Shown here: piece after piece, positions 43,250 through 51,000 of the stretch | Numbering within the stretch: position 1 is the first letter of the stretch | Layout of the letters: the number at the start of each line of letters is the position of its first letter | Assembly: GCA_021324435.1 (NCBI GenBank) | Contig: JAJPIZ010000028.1 | Span: 62,001-126,000 of the forward strand | Direction: 5' to 3' | From: Anaerolineae bacterium | Lineage (GTDB): Bacteria; Chloroflexota; Anaerolineae; Anaerolineales; Villigracilaceae | DNA: 64,000 nt | Notes under the pieces: generated by a model | What the model was told of the DNA's origin: nothing | The model's database searches: none | The model's input: the letters and a program-made list of their open reading frames with translations, nothing else | Translations under genes and position numbers: made by a program

Positions 43250-43609
43250 ATGGCTGATAAAAAAGATATCATGATCCCGCCGCAGGGTATGTGGCGCGGC
43301 TTGATCTTGCGCACCAAACTTATTCTGCGACTGCTGGGCGATAAGCGCGTCAGCCCGTGGGTCAAACTGATTCCCATCGGCGCGTTGGTATACGTCGTCT
43401 CACCCATTGACCTCATCATGGGCATCCCGGGTGTGGATGCGCTGGACGACGCGGCGATCCTGGGCCTCGGATCCTATCTTTTTATTGAAATGTGCCCGCC
43501 GGATGTCGTGAAGGAACACGTCAAAAAACTCACCAGCAACATGGATGTGGCCGACGGGCAGGACGATGTTGTGGACGCTGAGACCAAAGATATAACCGAA
43601 AAGAAATGA
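43250..43609 (+). CDS. DUF1232 (YkvA-like) membrane protein
   Basis: A 119-residue protein with the YkvA/DUF1232 core WVKLIPIGALVYVVSPIDLI followed by GIPGVDALDDAAILG, two adjacent hydrophobic stretches at about 44-65 and 72-92, and an acidic C-terminus. Function unknown. TATAAT lies at 43213-43218, 31 nt before the start. It ends 6 nt before the next gene. Confidence 0.85.
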   Translation: MADKKDIMIPPQGMWRGLILRTKLILRLLGDKRVSPWVKLIPIGALVYVVSPIDLIMGIPGVDALDDAAILGLGSYLFIEMCPPDVVKEHVKKLTSNMDVADGQDDVVDAETKDITEKK

Positions 43610-43615
43610 CTCAAG

Positions 43616-44845
43616 ATGAAACGCGCGCTTCCTTTACTGGTAACGATTTTTCTCCCGGCTTGTGGATTATTCGGGACTCCGCTTCCTCCCACGCCGGAAC
43701 CGGCCACCGTTACACCGACTCTCACGTCCACCTTTACACCGGTCCCGCCTACCGCAACGCTGACGTTTACGCCAACCCCCCTTAGCACATTTCCCGATTC
43801 CACGGCTTATCAATGGATTCCAGTGGTCCCTGGCCTCAACTCGCCCGTGGACATTCAATTCCCCGACGACGGCTCAGGCCGCATGTTTATTGTGGAACAA
43901 GCCGGGCGCATTCGCGTCGCGGAAAACGGTCAATTAAACGAAACGCCCTTCCTGAACATCAACAATGAAGTCGGGAGTGCCGGCAACGAACAGGGATTGC
44001 TCGGCCTGGCTTTCCATCCGAATTTCAAAGACAATCCCTACTTCTACGTCAACTACACGGACAACAACGGCAACACCGTCATCGCGCGCTTTCAAGCCAA
44101 TGGCAATACAGCAGATCCCAACAGCGAAAAGATTCTCCTGCAAGTGGATCAGCCATTCGCCAACCATAACGGCGGCGAAATAACTTTCGGCCCGGACGGC
44201 TATCTCTATATCGGGCTCGGAGACGGCGGTTCACAGGGCGATCCCAACGGCAACGGTCAGAACACGGATGTTTTGCTTGGGAAGATTCTGCGCCTCGACG
44301 TGGATCATGGCGAACCGTACACGATTCCCAACGATAATCCTTTCATCAATGGTGGAGGCAGGCCGGAGGTCTGGGCCTATGGATTCCGCAACCCGTGGAG
44401 ATTCTCGTTTGACAAATTGAACAACGATCTTTACATCGCGGATGTTGGCCAGAACACCTGGGAAGAAATTGACCACGTCCCGGCTGGGCAAGGCGGCGGA
44501 TTGAACTTCGGCTGGAATTACTACGAAGGTCTTCATCCATACGCGGGCGAGCCGCCCGCGGGCGTCAATATTACGATGCCGGTCGTCGAATACAGTCACG
44601 CTGAGGGCGGGTGCGCCGTCACCGGCGGATATGTTTATCGCGGCTCGATGTCCGAGTGGAATGGCATCTATCTCTATGGAGACTTTTGCACGGGGATCAT
44701 TTGGGGGTTGATTAACTCAAATGGCGGCTGGCAACACCAGGTCCTGTTTGATTCGAGCGCCCTCATCACCACATTCGGGCAGGACCCATCCGGCGAAATC
44801 TATCTTGCCGACCGCCGCGGCACCATCTACCGTCTGGGCAAATAA
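43616..44845 (+). CDS. PQQ-dependent sugar dehydrogenase-like (GSDH/HHIP) lipoprotein
   Basis: A 409-residue protein. Lipobox MKRALPLLVTIFLPAC (C16), then a Thr/Pro-rich linker of about 40 residues, then a beta-propeller: GLNSPVDIQFPDDGSGRMFI, EQGLLGLAFHPNF, HNGGEITFGPDGYLYIGLGDGG, AYGFRNPWRFSFD, ADVGQNTWEEI. These are the glucose/sorbosone dehydrogenase motifs, with the catalytic histidine in NHNGGE. It oxidises sugars at the outer face if PQQ is available; whether the host makes PQQ is unknown. Confidence 0.9.
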   Translation: MKRALPLLVTIFLPACGLFGTPLPPTPEPATVTPTLTSTFTPVPPTATLTFTPTPLSTFPDSTAYQWIPVVPGLNSPVDIQFPDDGSGRMFIVEQAGRIRVAENGQLNETPFLNINNEVGSAGNEQGLLGLAFHPNFKDNPYFYVNYTDNNGNTVIARFQANGNTADPNSEKILLQVDQPFANHNGGEITFGPDGYLYIGLGDGGSQGDPNGNGQNTDVLLGKILRLDVDHGEPYTIPNDNPFINGGGRPEVWAYGFRNPWRFSFDKLNNDLYIADVGQNTWEEIDHVPAGQGGGLNFGWNYYEGLHPYAGEPPAGVNITMPVVEYSHAEGGCAVTGGYVYRGSMSEWNGIYLYGDFCTGIIWGLINSNGGWQHQVLFDSSALITTFGQDPSGEIYLADRRGTIYRLGK

Positions 44846-44848
44846 CAC

Positions 44849-44879
44849 AAAAGACCAGGCACAATAAACCTGGTCTTTT
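44849..44879 (+). terminator. Rho-independent terminator
   Basis: Perfect 11-bp stem AAAAGACCAGG/CCTGGTCTTTT followed by T, right after the dehydrogenase gene. Confidence 0.9.
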
Positions 44880-44914
44880 TAGTCCTGAATTGGGGTCGTT
44901 TGTCATCGTCTTTC

Positions 44915-44928
44915 GTGACGCGCGTCAC
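44915..44928. promoter_or_regulatory. Palindrome of CRP/FNR-family type
   Basis: GTGACGCGCGTCAC is a perfect palindrome of the form GTGA-N6-TCAC, 52 nt upstream of the small Cys-rich gene. It fits a CRP-family half-site arrangement. Confidence 0.4.
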
Positions 44929-44979
44929 TGGCAGGCCTGTCTGACATCTCGTACACTTGGCTTGTAGTTGGAGGTAGCA

Positions 44980-45198
44980 ATGGCCTTCCGAACCTGGCAA
45001 GTGAGCAAGATCAACTATTGCGAACATGTTGGGCACGAGATCGCGCTGGAGACCGAAGTGGTTTATCCCGCGGAGCATCTGCCCGAGCAACCTCCGAGAG
45101 TGATCGCGCACCGCTGTTCCAACGCGATGGTTTGTAATCAGTTCGATAAACCGGTCTGCGTGTGGTGCGGCACGAACCCCGATCACCAACCCATCTAA
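44980..45198 (+). CDS. Small cysteine-rich (putative zinc-binding) protein
   Basis: A 72-residue protein. ATG 44980 follows GGAGG at 5 nt. Five cysteines and three histidines, as in NYCEHVGHE, HRCSNAMVCNQ and PVCVWCG, could hold one zinc ion. No family recognised. Located alone after a terminator. Confidence 0.65.
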   Translation: MAFRTWQVSKINYCEHVGHEIALETEVVYPAEHLPEQPPRVIAHRCSNAMVCNQFDKPVCVWCGTNPDHQPI

Positions 45199-45265
45199 AA
45201 CCAGCTAGGCTTCAAAAGCCTATTTGGCAGACTCTCTCTCCTCCCTCTGAGTTGGTCTTTGGCTG

Positions 45266-45285
45266 CCCCGCGAGCGATCGCGGGG
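45266..45285. terminator. Hairpin between convergent genes
   Basis: Perfect 8-bp stem CCCCGCGA/TCGCGGGG with the stable loop GCGA, between the Cys-rich gene and the ABC ATPase gene. No T run. Confidence 0.5.
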
Positions 45286-45319
45286 TATGCCGTTAATTTG
45301 GTCTCGTGGTCGAATTGGT

Positions 45320-46045
45320 CTAACTGGTCAGTTCTTTCAAAAAAGATGCAACCGCCTCATCCGCCGGTTTGGCTTTGATCTGCCGCGCCGGGCCGATCTG
45401 CCGTAACACGCCTTTGACGATGACCGCGATGCGATGACTCAATCTGGCGGCCTCATTCAAATTATGTGTGACGAAGATCGCGGTGCGATGATCCTGTTTC
45501 AGCAATACAGATAAATCTTCAATCCGTGTTGCGCGCGTGGGAGGATCAAGCGACGAGAACGGCTCATCCAGTAAAAGCAGTTCAGGCTCCAACACAAAGG
45601 CTCTCGCCAGACTCACTCTCTGCGCCTCGCCGCCGGACATTTGGCCGGCTCGCCGTTTCGCCAGTGACTCTATGCCCAATTGTTTCAGCCACTTTCCCAC
45701 CCGCGCATTGATCTCCTCTTTCGGCAACCCGCGGAACTTGAGTCCCAGCGCGACGTTCTCTTCAACGGACATATCCAGTAGTAGAGGGTCTTGAAAGACA
45801 AACGAAATCTTGCGGCGATATTCAAGTTCATCCAACCCCATGAGGGATTTCCCATCATAGATAATTTCGCCGCCCGCCGGTTTGATCAAGCGCGCCAACG
45901 CCAAAAGCAGTGTGCTTTTACCTGCGCCGTTCGGCCCCACGATAGCCAGTGTCTCGCCGCGCGGGATGCTAAGCGAAGCAATGTTCAACGTCTCGCGTCC
46001 GCCGCGCTGAACAACCAGATCACGTATTTCGATCAGAGTGCTCAT
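45320..46045 (-). CDS. tupC: ABC transporter ATPase, tungstate/molybdate type
   Basis: A 241-residue ATPase with Walker A GPNGAGKST, signature MSGGEAQRVSLARA, Walker B ELLLLDEPFSSLD and H-loop IFVTHNLNEA. The start MSTLIEIRDL at 46045 overlaps the permease end by 4 nt. A longer open frame on this strand continues through the permease gene in another frame and is not coding. TupC/WtpC assignment rests on the adjacent TupB-type permease. Confidence 0.85.
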   Translation of the reverse strand: MSTLIEIRDLVVQRGGRETLNIASLSIPRGETLAIVGPNGAGKSTLLLALARLIKPAGGEIIYDGKSLMGLDELEYRRKISFVFQDPLLLDMSVEENVALGLKFRGLPKEEINARVGKWLKQLGIESLAKRRAGQMSGGEAQRVSLARAFVLEPELLLLDEPFSSLDPPTRATRIEDLSVLLKQDHRTAIFVTHNLNEAARLSHRIAVIVKGVLRQIGPARQIKAKPADEAVASFLKELTS

Positions 46046-46689
46046 CGCCGCCTGGCACTCCTCTGCTGAATCCACGTCAATGCCAAATTGATGAGATATG
46101 TCAGCACGAGCAGAAGCGTGCTCAAAGCCAGCGCAGTACTGAAATCGCCTTTGCTGGTTTCGAGCACGATGGCCGTCGTCAGCACGCGGGTTTGACCTTT
46201 GATATTGCCGCCTACCATCATGGACGCGCCGACTTCCGAGATGACCGAGCCGAAGCCCGCCATCAACGCGGCCAGCAGAGGCAGTCGCGCTTCGCGCCAC
46301 AACAACCAAACCATCTGCGGACGGGACGCGCCGAGTCCGAGCAGTTGCTGTTGCAGACGCGGATCGAGCGCCTCGAGCGCGGCGGCTGTCAGACCGGTCA
46401 CGACGGGCGCGGCGATCACGGTCTGGGCGATGACGATGGCCGCGGGCGTGTAAATCAGCTTCAAGTCCCCGAGCGGACCCGAGCGCCACAGCGCCATCGC
46501 GACGACAAGGCCCACCACCACGGGCGGAAGCGCCATCCCAGTGTTGATGATACTCAAAATAAACGATCTCCCGCGGAAACTTCCCAGCGCAAGCCATGTG
46601 CCGAAGGGCAGGCCAATGAATAGACTGATACTCGTTGCTATCGCGGAAACCTGAATTGAGAGGAGCGTGATATTGAAAATTTCGGTCAT
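46042..46689 (-). CDS. tupB: ABC transporter permease, TupB/WtpB type
   Basis: A 215-residue protein with five to six helices and the EAA loop (GASRPQMVWLLWREARLPLLAALMAGFGSVISEVGASMMVGGN). The start MTEIFNITLLS is preferred over an in-frame ATG at 46725, which lies in a palindromic region. TupB proteins import tungstate. The usual substrate-binding gene tupA is not adjacent, nor elsewhere in the window. Confidence 0.82.
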   Translation of the reverse strand: MTEIFNITLLSIQVSAIATSISLFIGLPFGTWLALGSFRGRSFILSIINTGMALPPVVVGLVVAMALWRSGPLGDLKLIYTPAAIVIAQTVIAAPVVTGLTAAALEALDPRLQQQLLGLGASRPQMVWLLWREARLPLLAALMAGFGSVISEVGASMMVGGNIKGQTRVLTTAIVLETSKGDFSTALALSTLLLVLTYLINLALTWIQQRSARRR

Positions 46690-46701
46690 GGGATGAATTA
46701 A

Positions 46702-46741
46702 GCATACAGGTATGCAGGTGTACATGTGTTTACCTGCATAC
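46702..46741 (-). promoter_or_regulatory. Nested dyads upstream of the tungstate-type transporter
   Basis: GTATGCAGGT (46710-46719) is mirrored by ACCTGCATAC (46732-46741), and GCATAC-AG-GTATGC (46702-46715) forms a second, overlapping dyad. The site lies 13-52 nt before the permease start. It could be the operator of a tungstate or molybdate regulator, or one more dispersed palindrome. Confidence 0.45.
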
Positions 46742-46881
46742 GTGTTCGCCAGTTCACTTTCTCACGACAATCCCAGCTCTGCATCTATCGTGTTCGCGAT
46801 TATAAACCTAAACTCATGTTGCTCTTATTGACATCGCCCTGCGCCTATGATAAACTCCCGCCACAATTTGATATTGCTATA

Positions 46882-47052
46882 CTCATCCAGAGAGGCTGAG
46901 GGACCGACCCGGTGAAGCCTCGGCAACCGAATTTAGTTCGATAGTTGGTTAGTTTGATAGTTGCGTAGTAAACAACTACGAAACCAGATAACTACAAAAC
47001 TACACAACTAAGACAGGTGCCAATTTCGGCAGACGAAAGTCTGAGAGATGAG
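46882..47052 (+). ncRNA. SAM-I (S-box) riboswitch
   Basis: The conserved core is present: AGAGAGGCTGAGGGACCGAC, CCGGTGAAGCCTCGGCAACC, and AGGTGCCAATTTC, closed by the P1 helix CTCATC (46882-46887) with GATGAG (47047-47052). S-box RNAs switch off methionine and SAM genes when SAM is high. The P3 arm (about 46934-47013) is expanded to some 80 nt by a repeat-like hairpin built of TAGTT/AACTA units. Downstream genes are a YdeI-like gene, a SnoaL-like gene and metH. Confidence 0.93.
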
Positions 47053-47070
47053 AGATGACCGTGTTGGATG

Positions 47071-47102
47071 TCGCCTCTCATTTTAGAGAGGCGATTTATT
47101 TT
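47071..47102 (+). terminator. Riboswitch expression-platform terminator
   Basis: Perfect 9-bp stem TCGCCTCTC/GAGAGGCGA followed by TTTATTTT. Sequences GAGAGATGAGAG just upstream can pair with CTCTC to form the alternative anti-terminator. Confidence 0.85.
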
Positions 47103-47109
47103 AGGAGTA

Positions 47110-47220
47110 TCATTCTGAGCCGCATTCGCGCTGAGCGGAGGGCGAAGCCTGAAGTCGAAGCGAGCGGCGAAGAGTCTACTTTCAAAACGAGATTCTTCGC
47201 GCCTGCGGCGCTCAGAATGA
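47110..47220. repeat. Dispersed palindromic repeat with TCATTCTGAGC ends
   Basis: Arms TCATTCTGAGC (47110-47120) and GCTCAGAATGA (47210-47220) are exact; inner GCGAAGA/TCTTCGC also pair. This sequence type (CATTCTGAGCG...GAAGAATC) is a widespread REP-like element. It fills the gap between the riboswitch terminator and the next gene. Confidence 0.75.
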
Positions 47221-47231
47221 CATAAAAGACT

Positions 47232-47576
47232 ATGGACATCGGCGAAACGCTCTACGTAACCACCCGCGAGGATTTCCGCAAATGGCTGATGAAGAATCAT
47301 CAGGCCAAAAAGGAGATCTGGCTGGTGCAGTATAAAAAGGCGACCAAGAAGCCGTCCATCAACTATGTCGAGGCGGTGGAAGAAGCCATCTGTTTCGGCT
47401 GGATTGACGGGTTCGAAAAAGGCATGGACGCTGAACGCTATGCCACGCGCTTCACGCCGCGCCGACCAAAATCGAACTGGACCAACACCAACAAAGAGCG
47501 CGCCCGTAAAATGATCGCTGAAGGAAAGATGACCAAAGCCGGACGGGAGACCCTGCCGGCGGATGTTATGAGTTGA
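47232..47576 (+). CDS. YdeI/OmdA-family protein
   Basis: A 114-residue protein with the DUF1905-associated YdeI core: TREDFRKWLMKNHQAKKEIWL, SINYVEAVEEAICFGWIDG, TPRRPKSNWTNTNKERARKM. The family is named for bacteriocin-protection proteins of unknown mechanism. It lies between the S-box and metH. Whether SAM controls it is unclear, as a repeat separates the terminator from its start. Confidence 0.85.
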   Translation: MDIGETLYVTTREDFRKWLMKNHQAKKEIWLVQYKKATKKPSINYVEAVEEAICFGWIDGFEKGMDAERYATRFTPRRPKSNWTNTNKERARKMIAEGKMTKAGRETLPADVMS

Positions 47577-47586
47577 AGGATATAAC

Positions 47587-48015
47587 ATGGAAAAAGATAT
47601 TCTGGAAATTCAAAAAGAGATCGCCCGCTTCGCCACCTCCTTTGACGTAAAGGATTGGGATGGACTACAAGCTTGCTTCACCGAATCTCTTTTCACAGAT
47701 TACTCTGATCTGCGCGGCACTCCCCCACAAACTATCACTGCGGCTGAATATGTTCGTCAACGCCGCGAATCATTGGATCATTTGAAACTGCATCATCTGG
47801 TCGGCAATTACGAAGTGGGCTTCACCGACTCGAACTCCGCCACCTGCTGCGCTTCAATGGTCGTCTGGCGCAAATCGGACAAGGAAGAATTCACGTCGCA
47901 CTGCGTCTATGTTTTTCAACTGACGAAACCGGATTCGGATTGGAAGATCACCGGCATCACGCAAAAAGTGTTATGGAACGAAGGGACTTCGTCCATTCAT
48001 CAAGGCGCAAAGTAG
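47587..48015 (+). CDS. SnoaL-like (NTF2-fold) protein
   Basis: A 142-residue protein with the SnoaL_4 pattern: IARFATSFDVKDWDGLQACF near the N-terminus, SDLRGTPPQTITAAEYV and a beta-rich end (YVFQLTKPDSDWKITGITQK). Fold likely; ligand or enzymatic role unknown. Starts 10 nt after the YdeI-like gene. Confidence 0.78.
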   Translation: MEKDILEIQKEIARFATSFDVKDWDGLQACFTESLFTDYSDLRGTPPQTITAAEYVRQRRESLDHLKLHHLVGNYEVGFTDSNSATCCASMVVWRKSDKEEFTSHCVYVFQLTKPDSDWKITGITQKVLWNEGTSSIHQGAK

Positions 48016-48075
48016 AAAAGAAAAATCTGTACAGCCCGCATAATCTGCGGATGAAACTTTAGGAGAATTAACTTA

Positions 48076-51000
48076 ATGACCAATCGCAACTACACCAACC
48101 GCCGCTACCTCGACGCCCTCGAAACGAAAGTCCTTGTCTTCGACGGCGCGATGGGCACCAGCCTGCAAAACCAACATCTCGCTGCTGAACACTTCGGCGG
48201 CGATCAATACAACGGATGCAACGACTACCTCGTCATCTCGTATCCCGAAGCCGTGGAAAAAGTCCATCGCTCGTTCCTCGAGGTCGGTGTGGACGTGATC
48301 GAGACGAACACCTTCCGCTCGAATCGAATCACGATGAAGGAATATGGCCTGCAAGACCGCGTGATCGAGATCAACGAGACCGCCGCGCGCCTCGCTCGTC
48401 GCTTGGCTGATGAATACTCGACCGTGGACAATAGACCGTTGACGGTAAACGGTCCACCGTCCACCGTCCACCGTCAACAGCGCTTCGTCGCTGGTTCCAT
48501 CGGCCCTTCAGGCAAACTTCCCTCCGCGAATGACCCCGAACTTTCAAACGTCAGCTTCGATGAACTCGCCGATGTTTTTCGCGAGCAGGCTGTCGGTCTG
48601 ATTCGCGGCGGCGTGGACGTTTTGCTCATCGAAACCTCGCAAGACATCCTCGAAGTCAAAGCCGCCATCACCGGCATTCACAAGGCTTTCGACGAGACTC
48701 AAATCTATCTGCCGATCCAGGCCCAGGTCACGCTCGATACGACGGGACGCATGTTGCTCGGCACCGACGTCAACGCCGCGCTCGCCATCCTCGAGGGCAT
48801 GGGCATTGACGTCATCGGCCTCAACTGCTCCACCGGACCCGAACACATGCGCGAGCCAATCCGCATCCTCGGCGAAAATTCCACGCTTCCGGTTTCGTGC
48901 ATCCCCAACGCGGGGCTTCCGTTGAACGTGGATGGGCAGGCCGTGTATCCGCTTGAACCCGAACCGTTCGCGAATGATCTGTATGAATTCGTAACCAAAC
49001 ATAACATCTCGATTGTCGGCGGATGCTGTGGGACGACGCCCGAACATCTAAAGTTATTGATCGAAAAATTAGGCACGCATCCACATCCCGCGCGCCCGCT
49101 TCACGCGGACCCGAAACTGGCCTCCGCCATGTCAGCCATTGCCATGCGACAGGATCCTCCGCCAACCCTGCTCGGCGAACGCTGCAACGCGCAAGGCTCG
49201 CGCAGGTTCAAGAAGATGCTGCTCGAAGAAGATTACGACGGCATTCTGGAGTTGGCGCGCGAACAAGTGGACGGCGGCGCGCACGCCCTCGACATCTCCT
49301 GCGCGGTGACTGAACGTCCCGACGAAGCCGAACTCATGCGCAAGGTCGTCAAGAAACTCGAAATGGGCGTGGACGTTCCGCTCGTGATTGACACCACCGA
49401 ACTCGACGTGCTGGAGGTCGCCCTCAAGACCGCGCCCGGACGCTGTCTCATCAACTCCACGCATCTCGAAGCGGGACGCACCAAAGCCGACAAGGTTTTC
49501 AAACTCGCCAAAGAACATAACGCCGCTGTCATCGTCCTGACCATTGACGAAAACGGCATGGCCAAGACGCGTGAGAAAAAACTGGAAGTCGCCAAACGAA
49601 TCTACGACATTGCCGTCAATGAACACGGACTCAAGCCCGAGGATTTGGTCTTCGACGCGCTGACTTTCACGCTGGCAACGGGCGACCCCGAATTCGCCAA
49701 CTCCGCCATCGAAACCATCGAAGGCATTCGCCTGATCAAACAGAATTTGCCGGGCGTGATGGCCTCGCTTGGCGTCAGCAATTTGTCATTCGGACTTGCG
49801 CCGCAGGCCCGCCCGGTCTTGAACTCGGTCATGCTGTATCACTGCATGCAAGCCGGGCTTGACATGGCCATCGTCAACGCCGCCCACGTCAAGCCTTATG
49901 CCGAGATTGATGAAAAGGAACGCGAGCTGGCCGAAGACTTGATCTTCAACCGCCGTCCCGACGCGTTGCAGAGATACATCGAATACTTCGAGAAGGTTAC
50001 TCCAACATCCGAATCATCCGCTGCCGATCCGACGGAAGGCATGACCCCCGAACAGCGCCTGCACTGGAAGATCGTGCATCGGAAGAAAGAGGGAGTGGAG
50101 GCGGATATTGATGAGATCATCACTCGCTCCCTCACCCCTAACCCCTCTCTCGAAGGGAGAGGGGGACTCCCTTCCCCCTTCGGGGGAAGGGTCGGGGATG
50201 AGGGCGGACTCCCTCTCCCACTGGGAGAGGGCAGGGGTGAGGGAATACCTCGCGAATACAACCCGCGCCTCCCCGACGAACTCAAAAAACGCATCCGTGA
50301 ACTCCGCAAAAACGTCACCGACGCGGAAAAACTCTTGTGGAGAATCCTTCGCAATCGTGGATTTCACGACGCCAAGTTCCGCAGACAACATCCGAAAGAA
50401 GGTTTTATCCTAGACTTCTACTGCCATGAAGCAAAGCTTTGTGTTGAACTGGATGGAAGTCAACACAAGGAGGACGAGCAAGTCAAATATGATGAAGAAC
50501 GCACAAAGATTTTGTTTGAAAGAAGAGGAATCAAAGTTATTCGATTCTGGAATAGCGATGTTCTAAACAAAACCGAAGAAGTATTAAATGTCCTTTGGGA
50601 TTTATTAGACGAGAGGTTGCCCTCGAACTCCCTCACCCCTAGCCCCTCTCCCGTTGGAGAGGGGAACTCGCTCCCTTCTCCCTTCGGGAGAAGGGCTGGG
50701 GATGAGGGCAACTTCCTTCCCCTTTCGGGAGAAGGGTCGGAGATGAGGGAAGACCCCCTCTCCCCTCGGGAGAGGGCTGGGGTGAGGGCTAGCCAGCACG
50801 AAACCGCCGTCCACACCCTCAACACCGTCCTCCTCCCCGCCATGAAGGAAGTCGGCGACAAATTTGGCGCGGGCGAACTCATCCTGCCCTTCGTGCTGCA
50901 ATCCGCTGAAGTGATGAAAAAAGCCGTCGCGCATCTCGAAAATTATCTTGAGAAGAAAGAAGGCACGAGCAAGGGGCTGGTCGTGCTGGCCACGGTTTAC

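Noticed and set aside
45320-46705. A single open frame of 461 codons through the ATPase and permease region
   Set aside because: Only the last 241 codons encode the ATPase; the front part is an antiparallel or shifted reading of the permease gene, rich in Arg and lacking any domain.
50131-50789. CRISPR array in metH
   Set aside because: The GC-rich units are palindromic, irregularly spaced and translated; there are no unique spacers and no cas genes.
50131-50789. Intein in MetH
   Set aside because: No N-terminal Cys/Ser splice block or C-terminal HN motif is present at the borders; the flanks are translated palindromic repeats.
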